Below, piece after piece: positions 10,745 to 22,837 of a stretch of DNA of 64,000 nt. This DNA comes from Aedes albopictus. Lineage: Eukaryota; Arthropoda; Insecta; Diptera; Culicidae. Within the stretch, counting starts at the first letter, position 1; each line of letters begins with the position of its first letter. The position numbers and the translations under genes were made by a program. Under the pieces are notes generated by a model that did no database searches, was not told where the DNA came from, and worked only from the letters and a program-made list of their open reading frames with translations. Location: positions 133,118,703 to 133,182,702 of the forward strand of contig NC_085137.1 in NCBI RefSeq assembly GCF_035046485.1. Direction: 5' to 3'.

Positions 10745-11717
10745 GACATAAACCTAGAACTTTTTGCACTCATTTCTACAAGTTTTAAGAAATTAGAAAA
10801 CAAAATATTGGTGAGCCAGGCCTTGATGGTTATATAAGCATATTTTGCTAGTAAGAGACTTTAAGAAACTCTCAAGTGGATGTGATCAACTCAACTTACT
10901 GGGTGGATCTTGTTTCGAAAGTGAAAATTTATTTTAGGTATAACAATCTCCATTCATGAAACAAACACTATAGACAAAAACAAACAAAACAAAAAAAGGA
11001 AAACAAACAAACATACAAACAAAACGTGAACAGCTGTTAGCTAAGGTGAAAGCGAAAAGCATTATGAGAATCTGCTTGGCTTACTATTATTACCTTCCGA
11101 ACCAAATCCTACAATTAAAGAGCTGATTCGCACCGTCCAAATCCGTTTTCCATCTCTCGATTAATTCTTTTTCACTGGATCACTCGTTCCATTTGCATCT
11201 CGATCACACAGACATTTCCTCAATCAAACGCACACCCGATTAACTCAGCATTCCACTTCTCCTAATATGTTTACAACTCTCAACTACCAGTTCATTTGAG
11301 TCGCCTAAGGAGTTCAAACGTTTCAATAAAAACAAGAAATAGAAAGAAAGAAAAAAGAGACATGTGTTGAAGGAAAGTGTCATTCAGATAGATAGATAAT
11401 AGAATCACTAGGTAGGTGTACTATTCAAGAGTAAAGAATTGCGATCATTATTTGGAACCCACCCACCAATAACTAGCAGCCAAATCGAACTACGCCGCCC
11501 ACAGCACACTAAAGGGGTATCTTTGACCAATGTAACTGGAAATTTCCATGATTTAATATCTCTGGTAATTCTCAGGGAAACCATTTCCAGTGACAACGAA
11601 ATTAGATAATTTTGAAGACGTCCAATTGGTTGAGCCGAATTTAAATCAGCTACATTGGCCTAACACACCTGAGTGCTGCGCAGAAAGTCCCTCCTCCAAA
11701 AATAAAGCCCCTGTCAC
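10745..11717 (-). other. Probable 3' UTR and downstream flank of importin beta-1
   Basis: Non-coding AT-rich DNA directly after the importin stop codon on the minus strand. A candidate poly(A) signal AATAAA (minus strand) lies at 10928-10933. An alternating CAAA/AAAC-rich tract lies at 10975-11030. No other gene is visible; the transcript end is not determined. Confidence 0.45.
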
Positions 11718-14700
11718 TTACCAACTCGCGTCGTTTGCCGGCTGCTTTAGCTTTTTAATTTCCTTCAGTGCCCAGTTGGCGAGCGTCTTGGTGCGACCCG
11801 TCCGGGAGTTCTTGCCCTCGGCCAGTAGCTGCTGGATGTGGACGTCTTCCACCAGCTGCAACAGTGGGGGTCCGAAAGCCGAGCACATATCACCGATGAG
11901 ACCGGACGCGATGGCAATGTTACCGTCCGAAAGTTCACTGTCCTTGGCAATCGAGATGACGTAATTGATGATGAAGTGTACGTGTGGCTGGAGGAGATTG
12001 ACGTCATCGTTAGGAGATTTGTCCACTCCTTTGAGACCTTGGACGATTCCGGTGTACGCTTCCAGGACGCTCTCGCGCAGCTCATTCAGGTAGTCAATCA
12101 TGTCGTAATCGTTCGGATCGATCTGTACTTGCGTCGCATGCGTCAACATTTGCAGGACAATGTTCAGGTATTTCTTAAAGTCCGGACCAATGCTTAGCGC
12201 CATATCGCCAAATACGGATAAAATCTGTGGTTTTACACTTCGATGGATCGAAGGATTGCTAAGATTTTCTAGGAGCAATGTCATGATTTCGTCACAGTAT
12301 GGAAGAATTTTGTTTTTCAGTCCTCGGCAAATGTCGCCGGCCAGTCCGACCGCCGTGCAGCAAACCTGATACTCCTGGTGATTCTTCAGACCCATGTACA
12401 GATATTCCTTGAAAGCGTCCATGTACTTGATGAAACCCTCTCCAAGTAGATCAACCAAAGTAGACACTGCCATCAAAGCATCCTCCTGCACGCCGCCTAC
12501 TTTGCCCGAGCTCGAACTGAACATCGTCAACAGAGCGGTCATGATGGCGTCTGAGATCTGAGGAGCGTCCTTGGCATCGACCTTCCGTAGGACCGACTGC
12601 AACGTGGCACACAACAGCGACTGCAAATCGTTGAACTGATGCCGATCCGAGTGGGTGGAAATGTGCGATTCCATCTGAAGAACTTGGTTGAGCCGCTCCA
12701 AAATGACCATCGTCGTCTTTTGCACCGAAACGTAGCAATCCTGCGGCGAGTTCTTGATCATCTCCATAAGGGCTTCGTAAGCGGACGAGCGTAGGTTGGC
12801 CTGGCCACCGTCATGACGATCGGTCGTTTCCAGCAGGTTGCTTATGATGAAATCGAAATACTGCGAAAGGCAGTACGTCTGCGGTGGGTCGTCAACAACG
12901 TTGGCCGCATCATAGGCGGCTTCCGATAGACCAGTGAATGCCCAGCAAACATTGGTAGCTACACGGGGTTCTGCCTTCAAGCCGTTCAGCAGAGCCTTCA
13001 GAAGTGGCTCCAGATACTGCTCGTTGATGGCGGCTTCTGGAATGACCTGGAAAAAATTTACAAGTTAATGAGAGTTTGCTACATCAATATCATCTTTTCA
13101 TGGCATTACCTCACATATCCTGCCGAAGGTCCATGCACAGGTGTCCCTCACAATCACGCTCTGATCGTACATCAGTTCGATTAGCGTAGGCATGGCTTGT
13201 TCGACTAGAGGCTTCAACGTGTTTGCTTCCAGTCCGCTGAGAATCGATCCAAACACCATCAGAGCAGCGTCCCGGTAGCGCCAGTTCGTACTCTTGATGT
13301 TATTGTTGACGAACGGCAAGACATAGGGAACGATCTCATCTTCACAGCAGGTGGCCAACAGCATCAAACACACTCCGGCCGACTTGGACGGGTTCCAATC
13401 GTCTTCGTCGTCGAACTCTTCCTGTCGTGTGAGCTTCTCCATCAGCACCGGAGCGAGAAATTGCAGGGCTCCACGGGCATAATGACGGGACACTCGATTT
13501 GGAGGTCGTCCTGCTTCGGCCGCTTCCTGGGCTTCGATGGCCAGATCGATTTCCTCATCGCTTACATTGGACCAGAACTCGATACCCTGTAGGGCTATTT
13601 GCTCGTTGTCGGACTTCATCGCTTCCAGGGTGATCGGAAACAGAGCCTGAGCCATGTATGCTTCCATGTGCTGATAGTAGAGGGTGAGAATCTTTACCAA
13701 ACACTGAAGAGCGGCCACACAGATCTGAGTGTCGCTGCACTGAGTCGCTTCGCAGACAACTTCCATGATGTAGTTCCTCTCCGTCGCTTCCTCGAAGTTG
13801 GCCTTTGTGAATTCCAACGAGTTGAGCAAAGCATTGGTAGCGGCCAACCGGACATGGTTCGACGGTTCCGACTTTCGCATTCCATGGATAATTGCCGTCA
13901 AGATCTGATTCGACTGATGCTCGAGGATTTCTGAATTGATATCCTGACAGATGTAACCGATGGCTTCCAGGGTGGCCTCCCGTTGCATTTCCGTGGACTT
14001 GTCGTTGACTACATTGTCCACCAGCTTTTGTATCAAATCAGGCCACTGTCCTACGGGAAGTTCAGCCACGGCCACATAAGCGACGCACTGTGCTGCAGAT
14101 GAAGGGCGGGTGCTTTCCGTTCCGAGAGATGCGACGATCTGCAAAAGTTGAAACAGAGTCAGTCAATATGATAAAAGCATTGATCAAATGTAAGGTCTCG
14201 TGTACCCTCCAAAATACTCACATTCTTTTTAACATACTCTCGCATATCCTCCGGGAAGGAGAGCCACCTTTCCTGGTACTGGAACTTTATGGCTGCATCC
14301 TTGCTGGTGAGCTGATTCTTTAGCTGCAAACCGGCGGCCATACGGGCCACCGCGGAGTTACCGGCAAACACCAGCACATCGGACAGGGCTCGAATGAAGC
14401 CGGGCAGGTTGGTTGCGGCCGCTTGCTCCAGGAAGTTCTTAGCTGCCAGCAGCTCATCTTTGTCTGTGGAACGGAATGGTAGAAAAAGGCGGGATTAGTA
14501 GGGGGTAAGGTAATAACAGTATTCTGTGGGCGTATGGTGACAGGGCGTAGTAGGAGACTCACTGTAAATAATGCGCGATTGGCGGTACTTGCAGGTCTTA
14601 CGAGAAATGCTCGTGCTTAAAAGTTAATAAGATTTAAACTTAAACTATTTGAAAATAAATCGTTTCGTTAAGAAACATAATCAATTTCCTAAATATTGCT

Positions 14701-17700
14701 AAAAGCATTCAAATCTGAAACATAATCATAATCATAATCATACATTAATTTCCCGCAGTTAGCAACTGGGAAGCTGTTCAAATTTACGACGTTCAGTTTC
14801 GTTTTCCACTTTGCGGTTATGTTGCCTTTTACTCTCTCTGGGGCTCTGGCCTCTCTTGTTATGAATCGAATGAGAAACGCACACAAGCGTAAACAAACAT
14901 CGAGGGGTCTTCCGATGGCAACATCGCACTTTTCGATGTAATTGGCTTGTTTAGCCGTGTTGAGATAGTTTCACTTCATAATTTCAGAATATTATTCTCA
15001 ATCTACCTGCCAAACTGAGCCAAAAATCAAATTTGCATGAATTTTGGTGCCTGAGAACCACGTATATGACATCCCTATTCCCACCCAACAAGGATCGGTA
15101 TATTCGCGACTACGAAGTTGTCGAATGTGCGTGAAGGTTTACGTGAGAAAAAACGAGAGGGAAATATTTTTTGCTTTTTTTTCACGCACATTCTGACGGT
15201 TTCTTACGAGGTTTTACAGAGTTGGAATCTCTTTTACCTTCGTAGTCGCGAATTCACTCCTCCTTGCTGGAGAGAATCGAAAAAGATGCAGCAAACGGAT
15301 TGTCGTGATCAAACACGCAACCCCATCACCAGTGGGAAGCGATGCGCCAGCTGCTTGACATGAATATTCGTTGCCGTTCGTCGCAGTTTGGATCGCAAGC
15401 GAATGAAACAATGGCAAATGATGAAGAATGCTGGTGAGCGATCGAAGCGGCTATTATCATAGCTAGAAGAGAATTTCTGCATGTAATGCATACATTTTTA
15501 GTGAATTGTTGTTTCAATGCTAGATTAGCGAAGAAAATAATAAACATTCTTTGAAAACTTCAAAAATTCGTATGCGCAATATCACTCACGAATCGCATCA
15601 CCGCTCGATCACTTGCGATGCGAATGTGGAGGTGGACGAATGTTTAAATTCCAAGTGTGGCTTCCCACCGTTCGTCGGAGTTTGTTGTCGTCGCTGACAA
15701 GCAAACACACAAACTAAAGCGACAACCGTTCGCTGCTGACTGTATTCGAATGTGGAAGAAGATGAAAAGTGGAAATCAGGAACCCTGCCACCCAATAGGA
15801 TTGTTTGCAGCCAACATCAATTGGGTTTCCCCATTGACAATGCATTTGAGTTCCCTAAACATTGGTACAAGATGTGGGAATCGAAAACGGGACGTCATCG
15901 CACCCTGGTGCTGGGAACCTATTTAAAATTAATTTGAAGTTTTTATGGAAGAGATTTTGTCGAATCACCCTTCGTCACATTTTGTACTGAGCGGAGCTGT
16001 CAAACAGTTGCCCAGCTGTCGAAAGGTGAGTTCATAAAATCTCTTTGAAATGGACCACCAAAATAACTAGAACGGCCGCTATGGAACGAACGAACACCGT
16101 AGCCTCGTGCGTTTGATATAACTCGACTGCTGTCACAATGCTAATTGACCAATCCAAATTCCTGTGTGGTAGTGGTTTGTGTTCAGATTTCCCGTGTTAA
16201 TCTATCTTTCAGAACTTTGTAAACATCTTCTGTTCTCACGTATATGGATAGGCTTGCAGTAGGTTTCGTGAGACTTTTTTTGAACAACTCAATGTCCATA
16301 TACAGTGGTGCCTTTGTTTACATGCGGTAAATACTAGAAAATTCTGCTTCATTGATCCATTGATTTTAGATACCGTAAACCGGGGTCAAATTGAACTCCG
16401 GGTCTAAATTGATCAGACGTTTTTTCCGTTAGTTAGTGTCGAAAAAAATCAACACAATGATGTTCAATTAGTGCTAAAACGAACACAAATAAACTAAACA
16501 CAGTTACCCATAGACACGAGGCCGAGAATGAACATGACAAAGAGACGAGACAATGAAAGCGGCGTCTTGTGGTGTCATCTACTGTAGTTGATGTTCAGTT
16601 CAGCTTCACATAACGATAAAGCAACCGTCGACTAACGTTGGTTTATGCTCCAGGACATTGCGCCACCTTGCTTAGTGAAGACGTAGCCCGTCGTCGATTT
16701 CCGGTTATACAAATGGTCTAGTCAATCGCGGATTGCTTCGACTCCAACAGTAACCAACAATGAAAGTTAGGCCCTATTAAAAAATCAATAGGACAGATCG
16801 GCGAAGTGCTAGATTTGTAGTAATGAGCTGAAGTATGATGAGAAGGTAATTTCTCTGTTTCTGCAATAAAATGGTTCAAAAAGAGCGCGTATTATGATTC
16901 CTTGCCTAATTTGATGCTGTTTGAGCAAAACTTTGGGCAATAGTGTTGTTTTCTCCATTTCTTGCAACATAAACAACGAAGTTATCCAAAGTTTTGCTCA
17001 AACAGCATCAAATTAGGCAAGGAATCATAATACCTACGCTTTTAGCATTATTTCATTGCAGAAACGGAAAATTGACCTTCTCACCATACTAAAATTCAGC
17101 TCATTACTACAAATCTAGTACTACACCGAGCGTGGCCCATTATCCCTCTGTTTCCGTCAAGTCCAGGTCTATTTCGGGCACAACCTGAATTCTATTCCCG
17201 GTACACCGTTTACCTGACACTATGGGCGTTCAAGTCGTTTGCCTAGTCTAAACACATCATTCATTTGCGGAGAGGACCTAGTGTGATGGTTAAAACACGT
17301 GACTATCAACATCGATGACCTGGGATCGATTTCCACTCCCGATAAACTCAATGTGAGTTCTAAGGCGTAGTAAAGCGTTGGTTCCGAGATGAACTGGCCT
17401 AGGGCTAAAAAATCTGATTCAGAATGAACATTTTTGAGGAGTTTTCAAATGAAATGCTCGTTTCAGTTGAACCACGTAAACCTGGCGATGTTTCGTATGC
17501 AGAAAATCCTCGCACATTTGCTTGCATCATTGCCTATAGGCGAACACAACTGTAAACAAATATTAGGCATCGTACACTAATTACGTAACGCTACAAGTTT
17601 TAGCGTTACGTAATTTGTGTACCATGCCTTATGGATTTACCAGCTACTCTTGTGTTCCACCGATCACAGCCTCAAAAATAGCCGTTTTGTAAAAACAGGA

Positions 17701-19552
17701 ACTTTAAAATAAACTTTATAAATGCGCGATTCCTCGTTGCTACCAGCTACTCAATGACATCCATTTTTTTCACAATTCAGGCCAAACATGTCTGAAGGTC
17801 CTATCTGCAGAAAAGAGGCTCTCTTTGGTTTTCCTCTCTTTCGTTATTATCTCAGCTGTTTATTTGTATTATGATTGTCTCCTTGCATTAAACGATGGTC
17901 AAAACAATCGTCTTTTGATTTATACTGCAAAAATAGCTGAAAAGTGTACCATTACATTGCAATAATTGAAAGAGAAAGTGAACAAAGAGAGCCTCTCAAA
18001 TGCAGATAGGACCTATTGAAATGTTTGGCCTGAATTAAATTGACGATAATTATGAAAATGGCTACTTAAGTGACCGGTGGAATCAGGCCCCTGGCATGAA
18101 TGAAATATATCGTAGCCAACATCTAACTGCCTTATACTCATATTCGTGCAAATTGAAATGAGCGTGTAATCAACAAACGCAGCTTTTGTTTGATGTTGTG
18201 AGCCACACACGCAATCACATTCACAATGCGTGTTTGTTGGGTTACTTTATTCAACTAATCGCATGCTCCTCTTACCGTACATTAATATTAAAGCGAGTTT
18301 GAAGTGTTTTGTGATCATAACAGGTGGAAAAAATGATTCCAAAAACTGATCAACAAACCAAAATAAACGTTAAACAAAAAAATTGTTGATGTTTTCGCAT
18401 TTGACAGTGGGCGCTATTTATTAGCGCCCAGGACATCCTGTCTACCATGATTCCAATGCATTGATATAGGCCGTGTCAGGGGCCTGGGTGGAATACAGGG
18501 ACGAATGACCACAAAAAAAAGTCCCTCTTCAAAACCAAATACACACACACACCGGTGGAATATAAGTCTAGATTGAGTTTAAATAAGGGCGAAAGTAACA
18601 TGAGAGAGTTGTCTTCATCGATTCTCTCTTCTGCAAATTAAAGTGACAAGATGCAAATTCAATCGAACTTTTTTACACTTAGACGCTAGATTGCATCGCA
18701 ACCTAGCGATTTATGACCAAAAAATTCAACCATACTTACATCTTGTCACTTTAATCTGAAGAAGAGAGAGTCGATGAAGAGAACTCTCTCATGTTACTTT
18801 CGCCCTTATTTAAACTCAATCTACAAGTATTCAACCGACGGGAAAAAGCGATTGATTTGATTATTTGAATAATTATAGCTTTTTGCTACATTCTGCAGCA
18901 GCAAACTTCAAAACTTTTGCGATAGTTTAATGGTGAACTAAATGCGTTTATATTTTGCATTAGTGAAAATATTAATAGTGAAAATTGAGCTTAAGTTAAA
19001 TACTCAAGATACTTGTACAGACCCAAATATTTGGCAACATACAATCATTGACCCCTTAATCGGGGCCTTAATTAATTTCATAAGATTGAAAAATTGATAA
19101 TTTCACTAATTTCACTGAAGCCGTAGCATTCTAGTGTTGCACCCCTCGTGCAATCCCAGTTTCCATCGTGTTCCAACTTCGACTCTCAGCGCACCGCTGC
19201 TCTCTTGCCACGAACACTTCTACAAAAAGCGCGAGACGTAATTTCAAGGCGACGTTTTTTTCCTTGTGGCTCTCTGGTGCCTACTGGTGCTTCCACTTGA
19301 ATATGCTTATACTGCTGGCTGAAATCACTTTCGCCCTCCACGATGCTGCCCGCTGCTGCTGCTGCTGGGCTAGCAGATGATGCTAATGGGCAACTTCCAC
19401 GAGAGCATAAAAACTCACCCGCGGGAAGTACCCAGACGAAGCTTGCCCTCCCGCCCGCCAAACCATTACTCGCTGGCTCTGATCCGACAATAATTCCAGC
19501 ACATGAACTCACCTGGTGACACGGTCTTCTCGAGGATTTGGACGATCTGCAT
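11718..19552 (-). CDS. Fs(2)Ket: Importin subunit beta-1 (karyopherin beta 1), four coding exons
   Basis: Nuclear import receptor that binds importin alpha-cargo, nucleoporin FG repeats and RanGTP. Coding exons on the minus strand are 19552-19513, 14463-14222, 14138-13110 and 13046-11718. All three introns have GT donors and AG acceptors, the phases agree, and the sum is 2640 nt (879 residues), against about 876 in human and 884 in Drosophila. Exon 1 encodes [13 protein letters not shown], the conserved N-terminus. Exon 2 carries the importin-beta N-terminal (RanGTP-binding) domain with [11 protein letters not shown]. Exon 3 contains [13 protein letters not shown] and an acidic loop [10 protein letters not shown] at residues 334-343, matching the family's HEAT 8 loop. 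HEAT repeats fill the rest, to [16 protein letters not shown] near the C-terminus. The ATG was chosen from family similarity. The stop TAA (11720-11718) overlaps a strong GTAAGT donor, so an alternative downstream last exon is possible. Confidence 0.95.
15103..15256. repeat. Small inverted-repeat element in intron 1
   Basis: ATTCGCGACTACGAAG near 15103 is repeated inverted as CTTCGTAGTCGCGAAT near 15240. An internal partial inverted repeat is also present (GTGCGTGAAGG / TTTCACGCAC). Likely a MITE of about 150 bp. Confidence 0.6.
16800..17132. repeat. Foldback repeat in intron 1, arms about 135 bp
   Basis: The left arm (16806-16948) and right arm (16988-17127) are complementary over long blocks, for example GCTAGATTTGTAGTAATGAG with its complement, and ATTCCTTGCCTAATTTGATG with its complement. 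The loop is about 40 nt. This is a probable non-autonomous element. Confidence 0.75.
17567..17630. repeat. Short palindrome in intron 1
   Basis: Arms TACACTAATTACGTAACGCT and its near-complement AGCGTTACGTAATTTGTGTA around a loop of about 8 nt. Confidence 0.65.
17774..18036. mobile_element. Inverted-repeat MITE in intron 1
   Basis: AATTCAGGCCAAACATGTCT at 17774 mirrors the right end, which finishes TGTTTGGCCTGAATT at 18036. Complementarity continues through GGTCCTATCTGCA and GAGGCTCTCTTTG, about 53 bp per arm. No coding capacity. Confidence 0.7.
18569..18823. mobile_element. Foldback MITE in intron 1, arms about 85 bp
   Basis: The left arm starts TAGATTGAGTTTAAATAAGG and the right arm ends with its complement at 18823. 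Blocks CGAAAGTAACATGAGAGAGT and ATTAAAGTGACAAGATG are shared, with a loop of about 85 nt. Confidence 0.75.
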
Positions 19553-20000
19553 TTTGTCGGAACTTGGACGGCACCTATCACGGCCACCAAAAAACGCCAA
19601 CAATCCGCACTCTTTTCACACTTTTCCCGAACGCAATTAAAAACCTTTTCCACAATTTTCACACACGCACAGCGCGATGAACGATGAATCGCTTCGCTTT
19701 TTCGTTCTTCTAGCTCCTTCGCTCTGTTCTGTGCCTCTTTTCTTGCTTCCAGACAGATCCACACCACACTCGCGGCGAAGAAAAAAGGACTTCCACCTGG
19801 GATATCCTCTGCGGGGCTGCTGAACGAGATTCACCTCGACGGGAAAACGGCTGGTCGATACTTTCCGCACTGTTTTTCGCGAACACGGCAACGCACGATC
19901 GGTTTTCTTGCGATTCCCGATAAAATTTCACTGCTTTTGGACAGGGAGATTGGCAAAAATCGCGTTTTTAATTCCTCTTCGGTACGGCCGGCCTCCTATC
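19553..20000 (-). promoter_or_regulatory. 5' UTR and presumed promoter side of importin beta-1
   Basis: GC-richer stretch directly upstream of the importin start codon on the minus strand. It holds the 5' leader and, further up, probably the promoter. No TATA box or initiator can be assigned with confidence, and short overlapping frames here look fortuitous. Confidence 0.4.
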
Positions 20001-20239
20001 TCTGAGCTTAGCTCACTGCTTGCTGGCTGCGGTTGCAAAGCAATGTGCCAAAAAGAAGAAGTCAATTTTTGCAGCGCCGCGCTCATCCCGAAAAAACGAA
20101 CCGCGAGAACAACGCCCGCCGTCAAGGCATTTGCGGGCGAAAGGTGACCGCAATTTGCGTGACAGTTTGCACTTGGAAATGTCAAACGCGTTGTCAAAAT
20201 TTGAAACGATCGTTGTATTTACACTGAACCAAAACATCC

Positions 20240-22444
20240 TCCTGGGGCCTGTACACTCAAATTAATTTACTGATAGAATCTAAGTGCAGAAAGCACATAA
20301 ATTGAGAACGAGAGAGAGAAAAATCATTCTATGTGCAAAAAATGAAACTTAAAAGTTGCATTATTAAATTTCATTCTTCCTGTAATATATTTAGAGTGCA
20401 GCATCATAAAAAGCAACCCTGTCAACATAAAATCCAAATACAAGCATAACAATCATGGAACGAACATGGCGCGAGCAGAAAACACACACTTTGTCGTGAA
20501 AAATTTCATTTTCATACGTGGTGCTCCGTGACCGAGTTGCTTGCTGTTTATGAAGGTAAGAAGCCAACATTCTGATTGTACAAACTTTTTCAAACTACAC
20601 ATCCCTTTTGTATTTTCTGTAGAGAATTGCACTACAATGTTGGCCACTTCGCCACCCTCACCAAGGACGATTTCGTGAACGATTTGGGAGCTGCCGGATA
20701 CAGGTGCGACTGGAAGCTTGCAGTTGCGACTCACATGCTAAAATTCGTAATGAATTAGTGTTGGTGTTAAGTATATATACTATACAGTTATGTATAGTAT
20801 ACAGTTTAATAAAATCAGCTTGGTCGTAAATGGTGTAAAATTTTGATTTATTTACATTTCGAAGCTAATCCCACGTGGAAATCATGTTGTTATTCGTCAT
20901 AATGAAAACTATGCATTGTACGATTGAAAACCAATAGCGACACACATTAATTCTATCATGATTGAATCGGCAAAGATTTGATTGCGCTGCACATATTATC
21001 GTCGCACCACCAAATCGAAGTCGTCGCTAGAAGCACATGCGAAGTTGCAGCTGCGAAGTAAATTTAAATCTATTTTTTCTGTTGCGCATCATTAAGCTAA
21101 TTAAGAGCAACAATATGCACTAATCCAAATTGAGTTGCGACATTTCTAAGCAGGTTAAAAATCCGGAGTAATTCGCGAATAGGGCGTAACTGACAAAGCA
21201 TTAACATTGCGAAAACAACAACCGAATTTGGCTGATTCAATTTCAATTCCTATTTAGGGGTAATTCAGAGGAATTCAACATGAACAAGCTTAAATGACAC
21301 AATTCTGACACATTTTCTTGATTTTCTAATAAAACAGTACGAATTTGTTAAATTTTGCACTAAAAATTGCAATTATTTAATTACGCCTGAATTGATACCT
21401 AAGAATTCTAATTTCGCCCAATACTATACGTCTCGAATCGATATTATTTTCAGAATCGCCTTTTACTATTCGCCTTGTTTATGATTTTGACAGAATTTCG
21501 CCATTTGCTTTCGCCGTGTTTACGTTTTGATTTCAGTTTCGCCTTCTACTATCGCCGTGTTTACGTGTTGATTTCAGTTTCGCCTTTCACTTTCGTAAAC
21601 AAAACACCAAACAAAACAAAGGAGTAGAAGGCGTAATTCTTGTTTTTGTTCGTTTGGAATAGAATGGAATTACGTCTTTCACTCAATCAGTGATTTTCAA
21701 TAGTTAGAAAAGTGATATCAAGGAAACTTTGTGGGCATTTAGAAGACAAATCTAGCATCTTTTCACTCCTGCAATTACTCAAATTGTGTACATTTTGTTG
21801 GTTACGGCTTTTTCGCTAATTATTACGGAAATCAATTTTCGCACGTTCGGTCACTTTGTATTTCGACCAAAAGCATAATATTTTCCAAGTGTAAAAGCAA
21901 CTGGTCTCAATCTAAGTGCAGAACTTTTAAATTTAATATGTTATTTTTTCTGAGTGTAGCATAATGAAAATTTTACTATTAAATATTAGTAAATTAAATT
22001 TTAATATTTACTATTTAATATTATGCCTCTAAAGAAAAATCAGAATATGGCGATTATCTGCCTCTGGCTTCTGATATTAGCGCGACAGTCACTTATCATA
22101 ACAGCGTCACCAGATTTAAAAGTATATAATTCCACTATATGGGGTTTGACAGCAAGAACACTCGTTCCACTGAGCTACTCTTGCCGTTCGTCACAAATAC
22201 ATTCAAAAACATCTGTCACTTCGCGAAACCCACGTGCTTTTGTTTTTGGCGGGAACACTTTTTCTTTTGTTTTGCCTTGCAACTGTCATGCGGCGGTACA
22301 CGGACAGAAATGCTGTTTGATTGATATAACTTTTTCCATAGTTCACTCAAACTTCGAAGATATGCTTGGCATAATTGCTTCAAATGGTTGATTCATAATG
22401 ATTTGATGTCTACATCAAGCATATGTTTCATTCAAATCAACACC
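20240..22444. other. Intergenic region with small repeats, no assigned gene
   Basis: Mostly AT-rich DNA. Around 20460-20760 short frames occur on both strands, with a possible 70-nt intron on the plus strand (GTAAGA at 20556 to TTTCTGTAG at 20625), but no continuous reading frame results and no family was recognised. An AT-rich palindrome lies at 21968-22022. The right end is the gypsy insertion site. Confidence 0.4.
21450..21597 (+). repeat. Tandem repeat, about 3 units of ~49 bp
   Basis: Three diverged units share TTTCGCCTTCTACTATCGCC and GTGTTTACGTTTTGATTTCAG-like segments. Confidence 0.6.
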
Positions 22445-22647
22445 TGTTGCAATATTGGTGAACCCCTCGTAGAGGTGGATTCTGAGAGACTTGAGTGTGT
22501 GTAGACCACACGGTAGCGGGAGAGTAGAGACAGGTAGAGAAGCAGCCAACTCATTCATTGTTATACTTGAGACAGATCAGACCAGTAATAAAGATATAAG
22601 TTGAGTACATTAATCGTAGTATCTGATCTTTTACTATGTTTACAACA
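22445..22647 (+). repeat. 5' LTR of gypsy element
   Basis: 203 bp, TG...CA ends, no differences seen from the 3' copy at 27224-27426. Confidence 0.93.
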
Positions 22648-22837
22648 TGGTGTCAGAAGCAATAGTGTGCTTCTAGTGTTTTCCGACGCGAAAGTGTGAA
22701 ATCGTGGAAAATTCCGGACATTTTTCGAGTGGTTCGTGAAAGTCGCGAGTGAACGTGTCGAAACGCGTAGGCGGCCATTTTGAATCGAGTGAAAATTTTC
22801 GCGGTCGGGGTAAAATTGTGTGTGATTCCTCATCAAC

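Larger units (their letters stand above)
14464..19512 (-). other. First intron of importin beta-1 (5.05 kb), repeat-filled
   Basis: Bounded by a CAG|GTGAGT donor and a TTCCACAG acceptor. It contains at least five inverted-repeat elements, listed separately, and scattered low-complexity DNA. No coding sequence was recognised; short frames at 15657-15926 and nearby have no family features. Confidence 0.85.

Noticed and set aside
10975..11030. CRISPR-like or structured repeat in a CAAA-rich tract
   Set aside because: It is simple low-complexity DNA without regular spacers, in a eukaryotic 3' flank.
15657..15937. Open frames in importin intron 1
   Set aside because: They are short, lack domain features and lie within repeat-rich intron sequence.
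20453..20758. Possible two-exon gene or minus-strand protein
   Set aside because: Neither strand gives a continuous frame through the candidate 70-nt intron, and no family motif was recognised.
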